Source: Schizochytrium sp. TIO01
Taxonomy: Eukaryota; Sar; Bigyra; Thraustochytrida; Thraustochytriidae
Reading direction: 5' to 3'
Assembly (NCBI GenBank): GCA_004764695.1
Contig: SMSO01000032.1
Coordinates: forward strand, 4,649,483-4,713,482
Length of the DNA: 64,000 nucleotides
Shown: one piece after another, positions 31,701 through 42,022 of the stretch
Layout of the letters: the number at the start of each line of letters is the position of its first letter
How positions within the stretch are numbered: the first letter of the stretch is position 1
Made by a program: the position numbers and the translations under genes
Notes under the pieces: generated by a model
What the model saw: only the letters and a program-made list of their open reading frames with translations
The model's database searches: none
What the model was told of the DNA's origin: nothing

Positions 31701-34700
31701 TCACTATGCTGACACCTTTGCTCATGTTTGGAAGATCTTCGAGGCTTGCCATCGCTTTCTCCACATCATTGACATGTGTGAACGTACCAGAGATCTAAAC
31801 TCAATTCTCCTTGAAGCTACACAAGATATCACTCGCGAAATGCCTCGTCGCAAAGCCTTCAAGGATGGCGATGAAAGTGCGGAATCCGAGTTTGAGGAGA
31901 ATTCGGTTCAACTCACAGAGGCTGATATCCTGGAGTGCACTTATTATATTGTGGAGGAACTTCACCGCATGCTTGCTAATGAACCGGAGCGAATTCCCAA
32001 GGTTCTCCAGATGAAAGCTATGAATGACTTCATTACACGTGGTCTTCACGATATGGACCGGTCTACACGCAATTACATCAAACGCGAACGCCTTCGCATC
32101 CTAGAAGAGGCTAAGGAGGCTAGCAAAACAGAGAAGCAGCGTGAGCGTGATGCGCAGCGCCGCGAGCTTGAGCAACGTCGCATGATAGAAAATGGCGTTG
32201 GTCTCCCTGATGATCTTGAGGTTGTTGAGGAGGATCTTGAACGCGAGGCTTCTGGCGAGAAGATTGCCTCAGCCTATGTCGCTGCCCTTGCTGAAAAGGA
32301 GGCTCAGACGATTCGTCCGGTGCCCCGTTTTATGCCCTGCGACCCAGCCTTTGTAGAATTTGACCACCTGCTTCAATATGAATTTATCTCAGCAGACTCT
32401 GAGGGCAACTTCAAGCACTCGGATCTAGGATGTTGGGCTGGCGCTAAACCTGGCACTTTTAATGTGGAGGGCATGCGCTTCGCCATGATGCTTCAGCTCT
32501 GGAGCACTATGCGTACAATCTTGTACAATATGGATAATACTTTCATTGACCGCGATGCTTTCGCGCAGGAAAGCTTTGCTATCTTCCGCGAGAGGTTTGC
32601 CAAGTCCGGTGCGGATGATATTTGTATGGCTCTTGTGAAATACCTTTGCGACCAGGGCGGCAGCGAGGATGACCCTAGTTCTCGTGCTGGCAACCGCATT
32701 GTATATGGTGTTGAAGACACTGCCGGCATCTCCACGCGCCGAGGACGTAGCCATCGCAAACAGATTCAGCTTGCTGGTCATGACGCCGCTGTACCTTCGT
32801 ATCCGTACAACAGTGACGAACTTTGGCCTGCTCCTTCAAGCATGATCAATGAGATTGCGTGGCCAGAAATTGCACGGCGAATGCTATTACACCAGCTCCG
32901 TACGGATGAAGATCTTTACCTTGCTTGGCAGTTCAATCCTGACAACCAGCACCCGGGACAGCCACCGCGCAAGCACCGCGAACTCACTCATGCCTGTCTA
33001 GACTTTGAGCCTGACCTTCTCAGCACCTGTGACGAATTGCTCATGGAAATTATGGATGACCAGTCTAGCCCACCATTTTGTGTTCCTGTGGACCCTAAAA
33101 TTCATGATGCCCCGAATTATTTTGAAATCATCAAGAGGCCTATGGATCTGGACACCATCCGTAAGCGAATGCACAATGGCCACTACGACCCAGAGAACGC
33201 GCCTGAAGGCAATCGTTATCAGGAGGTTGTTGATTGGCGTCGTGGTACCACTTCAACTGATGACGATGAAGAGGATGGTGCTAGCCAACGCATAGGTGCT
33301 GCTACACCCGCTCCTGAAGAGGATGTTGACCCTGAAGACGTAGAAGTGGATGTTGATGGAGAAGACGACAAGCCCATTGTTGAAGATCTGACTACCATGG
33401 ACGCTCGTCTCTACGAATTCGACTGTCTTGGCGGTGGCCACGAAGGTGTTGCCGCAGATGTACGTCAGGTTTTTCGTAACTGCCGACGCTTCAATAAATC
33501 GCACACAAAACTGTACAACGACGCACGTAAACTTGATGGTATGTTTGCAAGGGTATACGAAGACCGTGTGATTCGCCGTGATCCTAAGTACCGCCCTCCA
33601 CCTATTGTTGTGCTACCACCTGCAGACGCTGATGGTGCAAACGGAGATGGGAACGCAGAAGTCACCTCTCCTATGGCGGCTCTCAAGCTGCGTCGAGGTA
33701 ATAAGTTTGTTGATGTCGACAAGGCCGAAAACACCAAAGAATACGCAGGTCCTTTCCAAAAGGGTATTCCTATCCTTCAGGAGGCTCTCCTCTCTTTGAA
33801 TCAGTATGGAGACTACAGTCTTCTTTCCGTTGATGAAAAGTTGCGAATTGCAACTGCTCTGACCGATATGGCGATGGACACAAGGGCTATGCGGAGCTCA
33901 ATCCAGCTTCGCATCGAAGAGTTGCACCGTCTTAGCCGCGAACAGCAGCAGGTACAGCGTGATGTACAGCGCGCTGAAAAGGACTTGACAGATGCTTCTG
34001 ACCAGACGCATTCTCGTAAGGAGGAGCTTGAGGCTACTCGTATTGAGCTCGAGCGCCAAATTAGGGAACGTGCCATTCGCCTCGAGCCCGTGGGATTTGA
34101 TCGCCATTTTAACCGATACTGGGCCTTTGATGCCTTAGCTTTACCTGTTGTCTTTGTAGAAATTGCACGTACTGGTGCCTGGGGTGTGCTTTGGTCTGCT
34201 GATGAGGTGAAACAGCTGCTGGCATCTCTGGATATTCGTGGTGCGCGAGAAAATGCTCTGCACCGTGCACTTTCTGATCTCTGGGCCTCATACCTGCGCG
34301 ACCAAGCAGAGGCGCAGCAGGAATACTCTGAAGGCCGTATTTCCGAGTACATTAAGGGTAAAGTAGAGTCTAATGATGGCGTCTCGCGCGTAGTGAAGCT
34401 TGCTCAAATTCAGCTTGAAGAGGCTGAAAAGCGACTGGAGGAGGCTGCTGAGGCGGCTAAAATTTGGCGCAAGGTCGAGACTGAAGATGGGCGAGCATAC
34501 TATTACCATGTGGATACTCGTGAGACTACTTGGGATGTCCCGGAACTTCATAAAGCAGAAGACGAAGAAAAACTGAAGGTCGAAGAATGCCGTGCCAACG
34601 TCGAAAAAGCAAAGGAGGATCCTGAAGAGGCTTTGGAGGCCCTGACTCAAGATCTGATGAATGACAACCTGCTCATCCATGCATTGGCTACAGATGCTCC

Positions 34701-35688
34701 TGAAATTGGTGGTGGCGTGGCTCTTACAGCAGATGACCTTCATCAGGAAGAAGTTACCTTTCTCAACAAGGCCCGTGTTAATGGATTTATTCAGCGTGTT
34801 CTTCATCTTGTTGCTGGACTCCTAGCTCTGGAGTCCCTGACGGTCGGCCATGGCGCAAACCCCAATCTCTCTTGCAGAAAGGACGAATGGCTGGGCCGAG
34901 ATCAACAGACTATTTGGTTCAACAAGACCAAAGATATCATCAAAATCTTGGAAGGCATCGAGAATGACCCCAACCCCGCTTGGGTGCAAATTCGCAGTAT
35001 CCTGGTCGATGTTTTACATACGTTTTTTGATTTATTTGTTGGTAGCCCATACTCAGTTACACACGACAAGGCACAACGTGCGGTTATCATGGCCTCTCGT
35101 CATGAATATCGCTATCATCGTGCTTTAAGAGAGGCGCAGAATCTTGCTGACTTTGGTTTGTTATTCGGACAGCTGCAGAATATTCTTCATATGAAGAGAA
35201 CGGTTCCGTTCTTACAAGCAAAGGAACAGTATTATAATGTGTTGCTCAAGGACGTTACCGCGACCCGTGAGCCAGAAACAAAGTTGGAAAAGTCAATGAG
35301 TTCTACACATGATGAAACTGCGGCTACTACGGTCAAGTCTGAAGGTGAAGGAGATACTCCGTTGCCTTCTGCTTCTGTTAAGCAGGAGGAGATGAAAGAT
35401 GAAGAGGAAGAGGAAGATGTCGAAACTGAGATTAAAATGGACGTTGATGTGTCCGAAACTACTGCCGATGCTACTGCTACTGCTGTTGGCGATGTTGATG
35501 CGCCACAGAACGATGATGAGGATTCGTCTTCACACGAAGGGGATCAAGAGGAGAAACTGGAAGAAACAACAGAAGATGCGATCACTGCTACGGCTGCAGA
35601 TGATGTTCCTGAGGCAGCATCCCAGCAGGAGGGAGAAGATGGAGAAGAACAAGCCGAGGCGATGGAGGTTGATCACTCTTCGCCTTAG
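28792..35688 (+). CDS. giant chromatin scaffold: FYRN/FYRC, TFIIS-N-like, bromodomain, WHIM, WW
   Basis: One uninterrupted 2,298-residue frame from ATG. In order: a low-complexity Arg/Ser and Asp/Gly/Asn N terminus; FY-rich FYRN (about 360-400, LFPVGYRSQRQY) and FYRC (about 417-490); a TFIIS N-terminal-like helical bundle (about 580-640) and probably a second (about 642-741); an Asp/Asn-rich region with basic clusters (KKRKRGS, RARKRARRSKN) to about 905; a helical region with WPEIARRMLL, as in DDT/WHIM proteins; a bromodomain (about 1404-1596) with PVDPKIHDAPNYFEIIKRPM and NCRRFNKS, interrupted by an acidic insert; a WHIM2-like GFDRHFNRYWAFD (about 1769); a WW domain (about 1892-1918, WRKVETEDGRAYYYHV); and an acidic tail. 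Expected nuclear role: reading acetyl-lysine and nucleosomes within a remodelling or elongation complex. The partner ATPase is not in the window. Confidence 0.88.
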   Translation: MPRKKSYALPGRTQPRRQARAAAAAATAALAEAARGPRRGAATLDDGNSDGNSDGKNDAKSGNEDVQSDAQSDGNSESNEGKSGRQRAAKKTSSSRATRSRSSRSRSSRSRSRSGAASSAAGARAGRSGSSHKAREGKPDGAPSVQQAVAAALAEVSADPRDEVGAGEAALLGLRSNVARQEEITEEELAEEEELMERDKAGERVHTLDNFAVYDEDGHLVDLRDVWLMPGLMEDLTVYGTVVAPLRFKGTQLVRTPRPAPTKNSCHEQVIEMLDSKLMRIAASGKKLAGYNSGSHGTRSGTHNSSSSSAAATSSAGGSNSGSKSAIKVPHFDPSLSRDAAFEQARKLTQATTVPFTVGGITVLDLGEIHLDRKYYSSKHLFPVGYRSQRQYTCAVSPTEKAVYTSEILEGVEGPRFRVTHENGDLSWEEASSSAVWLQVLRHVNDCKVRNGLPAKGTAISGPEMFGFANAKIASVLEGLDGVPNCTNYTFRATRGGGYGGMHTRNRRLDELDGSGQGEAYYEDASVAGDDNASTVDAGNRRKSRSRASIASITRKPKTMTVKDTQYITRAGAQLQDLQEKEVKGLRVLLKKLATCNVNADLLHDTGAAKVLKRLRKHPDKKIAHVAKEIVRAWKSKGDKETTKKDIAIVTDCCAKIITFIGLGPDEKMQDAVAEKYVKNARGAQRKKIFEFLVRLDRIKFVDTETLISTNMGKTIGRLRKHLDPDICALALNIKERWQRQLKDPDGEQYVPSPAQLMTFKDFGAGNGLSSSQDAEGSAANHDDDDNDIHDDDDDNDNHATSNSSKDAKTHSKRSRSRRANGNHNYNEDDNENDFDDHGDEEDDSKSQAMDIDTPAANSKSSKKRKRGSNAASTPVEVDPETKEEDNLRARKRARRSKNPGKDSLLKKVSNFDSEEMTKAILARDRQRVKITRVTRVSMTLSYGDPTLWLETENARYRLAGSNVPVTPAVHYADTFAHVWKIFEACHRFLHIIDMCERTRDLNSILLEATQDITREMPRRKAFKDGDESAESEFEENSVQLTEADILECTYYIVEELHRMLANEPERIPKVLQMKAMNDFITRGLHDMDRSTRNYIKRERLRILEEAKEASKTEKQRERDAQRRELEQRRMIENGVGLPDDLEVVEEDLEREASGEKIASAYVAALAEKEAQTIRPVPRFMPCDPAFVEFDHLLQYEFISADSEGNFKHSDLGCWAGAKPGTFNVEGMRFAMMLQLWSTMRTILYNMDNTFIDRDAFAQESFAIFRERFAKSGADDICMALVKYLCDQGGSEDDPSSRAGNRIVYGVEDTAGISTRRGRSHRKQIQLAGHDAAVPSYPYNSDELWPAPSSMINEIAWPEIARRMLLHQLRTDEDLYLAWQFNPDNQHPGQPPRKHRELTHACLDFEPDLLSTCDELLMEIMDDQSSPPFCVPVDPKIHDAPNYFEIIKRPMDLDTIRKRMHNGHYDPENAPEGNRYQEVVDWRRGTTSTDDDEEDGASQRIGAATPAPEEDVDPEDVEVDVDGEDDKPIVEDLTTMDARLYEFDCLGGGHEGVAADVRQVFRNCRRFNKSHTKLYNDARKLDGMFARVYEDRVIRRDPKYRPPPIVVLPPADADGANGDGNAEVTSPMAALKLRRGNKFVDVDKAENTKEYAGPFQKGIPILQEALLSLNQYGDYSLLSVDEKLRIATALTDMAMDTRAMRSSIQLRIEELHRLSREQQQVQRDVQRAEKDLTDASDQTHSRKEELEATRIELERQIRERAIRLEPVGFDRHFNRYWAFDALALPVVFVEIARTGAWGVLWSADEVKQLLASLDIRGARENALHRALSDLWASYLRDQAEAQQEYSEGRISEYIKGKVESNDGVSRVVKLAQIQLEEAEKRLEEAAEAAKIWRKVETEDGRAYYYHVDTRETTWDVPELHKAEDEEKLKVEECRANVEKAKEDPEEALEALTQDLMNDNLLIHALATDAPEIGGGVALTADDLHQEEVTFLNKARVNGFIQRVLHLVAGLLALESLTVGHGANPNLSCRKDEWLGRDQQTIWFNKTKDIIKILEGIENDPNPAWVQIRSILVDVLHTFFDLFVGSPYSVTHDKAQRAVIMASRHEYRYHRALREAQNLADFGLLFGQLQNILHMKRTVPFLQAKEQYYNVLLKDVTATREPETKLEKSMSSTHDETAATTVKSEGEGDTPLPSASVKQEEMKDEEEEEDVETEIKMDVDVSETTADATATAVGDVDAPQNDDEDSSSHEGDQEEKLEETTEDAITATAADDVPEAASQQEGEDGEEQAEAMEVDHSSP

Positions 35689-36400
35689 TCTTCAATGTAC
35701 AACCTGGTTTTTTCATCTGTTTGTGTTGCTTTGTTTCTTAGTTGTAAGAAATTCCATTCTCGAAAGGTATCTGAAAAGAAAACAAGAACGCTGCACTCGC
35801 GATGTACACGCACACGTTTGGGTGGTTCCCTAGACAGAGTTATATTTAGCCTATTGCGTTTACCCCTCATCTATCTCTGCCCGTATAATCTAAATACACT
35901 CTATACGCTCTTCTTCTAAACCCTAGAGAAATGTCATATTCATTTTTTTCTTTTACTTTAAAAAAACGTTGTGCGGTAAATTTGGAAAATAGTTTTTTTG
36001 TTGTTCTTTTAACGACAAGTAGAACCAAGAAATCGAAAAGTGATTGGAGCATTTTGACAGGAGATTGCATTTTGGTCATCTCCAGATGTATACGTACGAA
36101 ACAAAGCATGATCGGGCTAGCTTTCCATCTACCCATTCACTTGCATAGCTTGCCTATTTGGTGCGGAGTCGGATAGCTATGGGGTCTTACTTTGAGCTTT
36201 AGCGATGTTTGGCTGTTTGAAGGTGGTTGGTTGATAGTCTGGTTTTCTTTCTTTGATTATCAAATTAGCAGAGATGGGAGAAAGGAAGAAAAGGATTGAG
36301 GGCATCCGGAAGGTTTAAAACATGATACAAAGTCGAACTTTCCGAAACGACGTCAGCTCTCCGTTGGTCGGTAGGTATCTGTGGTGTTTGGCAGATTGGC
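35689..36400. other. convergent 3' spacer
   Basis: Shared 3' flank of the chromatin gene and RPA3. AT-rich; no gene seen. Confidence 0.5.
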
Positions 36401-37130
36401 TTAAGCCCAGAACAGGTGGGGGAATCGGTTGTGGGCCAACATCAGCATCTTGTTGTAGTTATCCAGGTCGAAGTTATCGCTGTAAGCGAAGTGAGCCTCC
36501 TCAAGAAGATTGCCCTCGCCGCTAACGGTGCCCATGATCTCGTAAACCTGCTGAGCAGAGAGCGGATCCTCGGGGTCCTGCATTTGTACAGGGACTTGCT
36601 TGCCATCAGCAGCCATCAGCATGTACATGCCGGGGCCAGCCTGGTTACCCGGCATGACCTTGCCGACAAGAACCACCTTTTGGTCCTGGTACTGTGCCAT
36701 CATTGATGCGTTTACACGCGGGTACCGAAGCACTGAGCGAGCGGCGTCCTGCCAACAAATCGGTTTAATCGCGTGTAATCGAAGAGAGTTAATTTATGAT
36801 AATTCAAACCAAGTGAAAGTGAAGAACCGAAAGCAAACAAGCAAATAAGCAAAAGGTTTCCAGGAAGCGAGGCAAAACCAGAGTGTCAGTTCGAGATGTT
36901 CATCATTTGCCGAGTTCACAAGAGCTCAAGAGGAAACTTTAACCAAGCCAAAAGTAGAGGGCGGCCGTTCGGATCAGAGATGATGTGATGGTTACTGCAA
37001 CTCAGGTAACTCATCCATCCATCCACCCTCAGCGCCTCGATCTACCCTTTTAAAAAGGAGGATAGATCGAATATTTAATACAAGATACCAAGCGTTCAAG
37101 CACGAAGGACAATGTACGTACCGAGTCCAT
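36401..37130 (-). CDS. RPA3: replication protein A 14-kDa subunit (RPA3), two exons
   Basis: Join of 37130..37122 and 36748..36401, giving 118 residues (human RPA3 has 121). Exon 1 is only nine bases, ATG GAC TCG, ending at donor GTACGT. The 373-base intron ends TTGGCAG, and the frame resumes DAARSVLRYPRVNASMM. The body is a single OB fold: VVLVGKVMPG, the MYMLMAADGKQVPVQMQDP core and a C-terminal helix (FDLDNYNKMLMLAHNRFPHL) that forms the RPA trimer core with RPA1 and RPA2. It acts in the nucleus on single-stranded DNA. The intron was inferred from splice consensus and because exon 2 alone has no upstream ATG matching the family's N terminus. Confidence 0.88.
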
Positions 37131-38303
37131 GGTTGCGACGGAAGAAGAGAGAGCGTTGAGTTCGAAGTTAGCGACGAAGTTTTCTTCGTTGATTGTGTTC
37201 CGTGTTTGCTGTTAGCAAAAGCCAGGAAAGTAAAAACGAGGATATCCTTGGCTAACTACTGTAGCTGCCAAGAGTCATAAAAGCTTAATAAGCGAGCTTT
37301 CCAAGATCAACTCAGAGTGCGCACAGCTCAACATCAGAATGCCAGCAACAGCAAAGGATGGTAGCTACTTGAGAGCAAATAAACTCAGAAACGCACCTAG
37401 GTCGATGAATCAAAGAAACCAGTGAGATCGGCAAATGTAGTTATAGAAACTTTAGGTGCACAATAGTACAAGTATTTGACCTCGAAGGTGATATCATACC
37501 TACAGGTTTTTTAGATACGCTTAGCTACAAATGGAGAATAGAGCGACGCTAAACTAGTTAGAAATTAAGTTAAACACTGCTTTAAAGAAGCATCATTAAT
37601 GGCTCTTGCTTTATTTGCATTGCCAATGCAAATCATCACAGAAAATCGCATCAAAACAAGCTATAAATTCCAAAGGCTCTTTATTAGAGTTGGTCTCTCC
37701 ATGAGCGTATGGTTGCAGAGCTGGTAGTAAGCGCTGCACCTTCGAATCAAATCAGTAAACGAAAGAGAAGATTGAATTGGGACCTTCAATATGCCCGTTT
37801 AATACGCTAGCTAGAATTAAAACGTTTTATCGTCCGAGCCTCTACTTGAAGAGCCTAGTCCTACTACTCTTCATATATATAGGGGTAGATAGTTAAAAAT
37901 TGTGGCGTTCTTTTCTTCTCCGTTTCACATTCTTTACTCAATTCCACACTCAATTCTGTTGGTATCCCGCTCGCCATTCCGCTTTGGCGAAAGGACGCTT
38001 CATTGCAGACATGAAGAGCTTTTGTATTGCGCGATTTTGGGGGGGGGAGGCACTGTGAATCTTCGTTGTTCCCAGAATGTGAGATTGCTCAAGGATCAGA
38101 ACAAACTGATTCGTAACCTCACAACAAGGTCGGCAGATCCCAAAGGTCTTTCCACGCGAAGACCCGCAACCTCCAAACAGCGGTCGTCAGCATCTGCTCA
38201 GCACACTCTCCAGGCCTGCTCGAACGCGAAGCACTTTTTTTCAATTAAATCAGGAAGAGGACTGTGCTCGAGCTTGAGTCGTGGTTCCGTGGACTCAGGA
38301 ATC
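37131..38303. other. divergent promoter region between RPA3 and the HD gene
   Basis: About 1.2 kb between two genes transcribed outward. A G9 run lies at 38040-38048 in what is probably the HD-gene leader. The frame upstream of the HD start is open from 37902 but has no ATG until 38304. No other gene is seen. Confidence 0.5.
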
Positions 38304-39179
38304 ATGACGCAGCTTTCGACCCAGGAGTACGAGGCTCTCAAGAAGGACGTAGAAGCCTTCGTGAAGGAGGAAATGGCAGGAAACGATGGGTCGCACGGTA
38401 TGTAATCAGCATTGTATGCCCCAGAAAGCTGTAGAGATTGGTTGTGAGACTGGTTAATGCGGCGGCTCATGTTCCACTGATTTGGTTGGATCCTGTTTTG
38501 GGATAGTCCAAAACGGCAATAAGCTTGAGCTGCAAGACTTGTATTCGAACTAACCGTGTGTTTGCATTTTGTGGATGTATATTTTGTAAATGCTGGGACT
38601 ACAGACTTTGAGCATGTGGATCGTGTTCGTAGAGTGGCCCTTGACCTTGCGAAGCGCGAGAATGTTGAGGATGTTCAACTCGTCGAGATGATTGCTCTTT
38701 TGCACGACGTCAAAGACCATAAATACGCAGCAGAAGGTGACGATGCAGGCACGACAATTCGTAAACTTCTCGATGGAAAGATGGAGCCTGAGCGTATCGA
38801 ACGAATTGTCTTTGCTGTTGAAAACGTCTCATACTCCAAGCAGATGAAGCGCAAAGAGCCTTTGGAACTCACTCCTGAGCTCGCGATTGTCCAAGATGCA
38901 GATCGCTTGGATGCTATTGGTGCTATTGGCATTGCTCGTTGCTTCGCTTTTGGTGGCTCGCGCCTTCGGCCGTTGTATTCGACTGTGGACGATGGCAAAT
39001 TGAAGGTTGATGGGAAGGATGATGTCTCTAGCTTTGGACACTTTTTTGAGAAGCTCATTCATATCCAGAACGCTCTCAATACTGAAGCAGGTAAAGCAGA
39101 AGGCAAGTCTCGTCAAGCATTTTTGAACTCGTTTGTGGAACAATTTATTATAGAGACAAAGTTGGAAAAGAGCACTTAA
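38304..39179 (+). CDS. HD-domain metal-dependent phosphohydrolase, two exons
   Basis: Join of 38304..38397 and 38605..39179, giving 222 residues. Exon 1 ends at donor GTATGT; the 207-base intron ends CTACAG. Splicing restores the hallmark NDGSHDFEHVDRV, which is broken in either exon alone. Metal ligands are H35, the H65-D66 pair (ALLHDVKDH) and D131 (QDADRLDAIGA). These match the small soluble HD family typified by bacterial YpgQ, whose tested members hydrolyse (d)NTPs to pyrophosphate and nucleoside monophosphate. The exact substrate is not readable from the sequence. The length is normal for the group. The start ATG at 38304 is the first Met in the frame. Confidence 0.87.
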
Positions 39180-39656
39180 ACTAATCAACAAAGTTTCGTC
39201 AAGTTAGGATTCCTTTCTATTGCATGTGAATGAATGGGGTGAATCCCAGTTAGCCAAGTGAAACAGTAGATAAAACTTTCATAGAATAGGAAAATATAGC
39301 TGTTGATGTACTGCTAAAATGGCAAGCTCCAGGATTTATATGTTTTTGTATGCAGCCTTACCGTTTTGAGAACACGGACTTGTTTGTTTAAATGCTTCAA
39401 AAGCCAGGGCTTTGCATACACACGCATAGAAGTATCTATGCCCGAGCGTATTGTTCGTGGTAAAACAGGAATTGAAATGGCCTATAAGACAAGACCATAT
39501 AGAATTGAAATGATCAAAAAGGAGACAACTCGCGACCCTCTTCCTCCTCATTAGCCTGAAATTATAAAAGAAATGGAAGATATGACAGAAGACGAACGAT
39601 GAAAAAGAGAGACTGCCGCAATAGTTGTGGGGTGAGAGTAGGAGCCTGAGGAGTGA

Positions 39657-40865
39657 TTAAAGTTTGGCATAGATAGGATACTTGTCCGAGATATCCTCAA
39701 ACTTGCCTTTGAGCGGGTCCTTGGATTCATGCTTAGTGTACTTGAAGATGCGCGGAATTGCGTTTTCTGATGCAAGAAGTGATGTAGGATCATGCTTCAA
39801 GTCAAGCTCCATTTCTTTCTGGTACAGCTGCGGATCAAGGTCCAAAATGTGTGCCAAAAGAGCGCGAACCACAAAGCCGTGGACGATCACGACAACATTT
39901 TGACCTTGCTCGAGTTGGCCTCGGATGTGCTTCTCGAAAAAGGCAACCGTACGGTCGTAAACTTCCGCCTGCGATTCACCCCCTGGAAACGGGATAGACC
40001 AAGTGCGGCGAAAGTCCTTCAAGTCTTGCTTACTATATTCCTTTTCTTGCTGGGTTTGAAACATACCTTGGAGGTAGCCAAAGCTTCGTTCATTCAAGAG
40101 ATGTGAGCAGTACACAGGTAAGACTGTCTGATGCGAAGACTGTTGCATTTGCCGTTTGTGAGCACGAAAGCCGCGCTCCTTTGTATTCGAAGGGTCGGTG
40201 TCTCGAACCAGGAGTGGGGCTTTGCCGTCTTCGTGGGTAGCCAGCGCAATAAGAGCTGTTGTTTGGGCACGCACGAGCATAGAACAGTACACAATATCAA
40301 TTGGGAGTTCCCGAAGGTTCGCACCTGCCGCCATAGCTTGCTCAATACCTTGCTTCGAGAGTGGTACATCCTACGCAAGTGCATTGCCATATTTTATCAT
40401 CGAATCCAAGAAATCGCATATTATCATATCATCATATACTGTCAGTACCTCTTCTCGCGAAGACTTTTTGTAATCCTAGACTTACGACAGCGCCTGCGTA
40501 CTTCCACGGGTCCTCTGGTTTTTCAGGGTCCCGATTCCACATGGACTGACCATGGCGCATAAGAACTGTTTGATAAATCACAATCACAATCACAATCACA
40601 ATTTTATTTTGTTCAAGTAACGAACCGGCGACGTCAGTGAAAAAATTTCGAGTTCCCCGTTCCCAAGCAAGCTTTGTTCAGAAGCATCCTGAGAGCCTTG
40701 GGCATCTCGCCGTATGCCTTCTTCTAGACCTCCGCATCTCTCTCGATCATCACCGTGGCTCCTTCGCTAGCGTAGACGCCGCGTTTCCCCAAGTTCTCTC
40801 CGCGGAGGCTGGCGCCGCGACAGGCCATTTGTCCTGCTTCCGTAGGACTTGAACTTACCCAGCAT
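39657..40865 (-). CDS. phosphoglycerate mutase-type histidine phosphatase, three exons
   Basis: Join of 40865..40859, 40565..40486 and 40370..39657, giving 266 residues. Exon 1 is just ATGCTGG before donor GTAAGT. Acceptor CAAACAG completes MLVLMRHGQSMWN, exactly the expected family N terminus. Intron 2 (GTAAGT...GCGTAG) is required to continue YAGAV into DVPLSKQGIEQAMAAG. Catalytic H7 (RHG), E123 (LNERSFGYLQG) and H193 (VVVIVHGFVVRALLA) are present, with PFPGGES as in cofactor-dependent phosphoglycerate mutase. Likely reaction: 3- to 2-phosphoglycerate interconversion via phosphohistidine, or a related phosphatase activity. An internal insert (about residues 90-115) is unlike glycolytic dPGM, so a non-glycolytic role is possible. 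Confidence 0.82.
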
Positions 40866-41845
40866 TCTTCCTTGCGCGAGAACGGCTGCAAAGGGCTCTG
40901 GAAGCCTCCTGGCGAAGTGAAGGTGGTCTGCAGCTGCTACGGAGAGACACCAGATCTTCTTCGCGCTCCTCAGGAGGTCTGCGAGCTCGTTTTCAGGTCT
41001 ACTAATCGATGGAGTGATTGAGTGATTGACTCTCTTCTTCTTCAATCATATCCTTTTCTTGTGTTTATCTATCTATCTAACTTTGTTTATCATCGCAATT
41101 TCCTCTTTTTCTCACAATTTTTTTCTCCTCGGTATGTATAACCTACCTACTCGTCAATGGGTGTGGAAATGAAAGCTGACGATGCCACCTTTTCAGCTGC
41201 GTCTCGCTGTGTAGGATCAGCAGTCAAAGCGGTCCTTCAGAGGGCTCCTGAGGAGCTATAACTCCAATTGATGGTGCAGACATAGCTTGCTTTTCTTGGT
41301 TTACCTCGATTTTTATTGTTTTTTATTTTAATCTTTAAAAAAAAAAATAGTTAATAACAATCTAGCAAGAGCCTTTAATGAGGTAAGAACTTAATTTTTC
41401 ATCATAACATAAGTGCGGAACTCGAGAAGCAACCCTCGTTCGAGTCACCTGGAGCCGAAAAGACCTCGGCTCTGGAGGCCTCTGAATGCTTGGGGCAAGC
41501 GAGCCCCGCTTGCTAGTTAGCGGCGTGGGGTGCTGCTTTGACAAATAACCCTCGTTAATCAAAAAGCCTTGTCCTGGACTTCATTCATTTCTTTTGGAGA
41601 AAGAAAGAAAGAAATAATAGGCTCCTAGTAGGTAGGTAGGTACCTACTACGATGCAAAGCAGGCGATTCATTGACTTTGGGAAAAACAGAAAAAAGGGCG
41701 GCAGCTTTACATATATGTATCGTGTAGTCATGCGGGTTGCACGAGTTATGCATATCAAAGCAGGTCGTTTAGGAGGTTGTAGCTGCCTAAGGTTCTCTCT
41801 TCAGCGCCACCCTTCTAATTATAAGAGTTCTTTGTAGGGTGGCAG
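40866..41845. other. divergent spacer between the mutase gene and POP1 side
   Basis: Mixed-composition sequence with CTAT repeats near 41070 and an AGGT/TAGGTAGGTAGG run near 41625-41650. No ATG frame has a recognisable product. Confidence 0.45.
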
Positions 41846-42022
41846 GTCGAATCACTATTCGTCTCAAAGGTAAAAAGCAAGCGCCAAGACCCAGGAGTTA
41901 ATATTATGTTCGTTGATGATGCAAAAGGCGTCGAAATTCGAGCGCTAAACTCCGGGGCAAAGCCCGCATTTCTTACCCAAGAGTCTTCCAGCTTACCAGG
42001 ATGGTTCCGGGCAATGCTCTAA
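41846..42022 (+). other. candidate terminal exon of an unknown gene
   Basis: After an acceptor-like GTGGCAG at 41845, a 58-codon open frame runs to TAA at 42020-42022, containing VNIMFVDDAKGVEIRAL and LTQESSSLPGWFRAML. Composition looks coding, and an internal ATG at 41906 would give a 38-residue ORF. Immediately downstream another phase stays open (42001-42090), so this may be a decayed gene. No family is recognised and no upstream exon was found. Confidence 0.25.
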
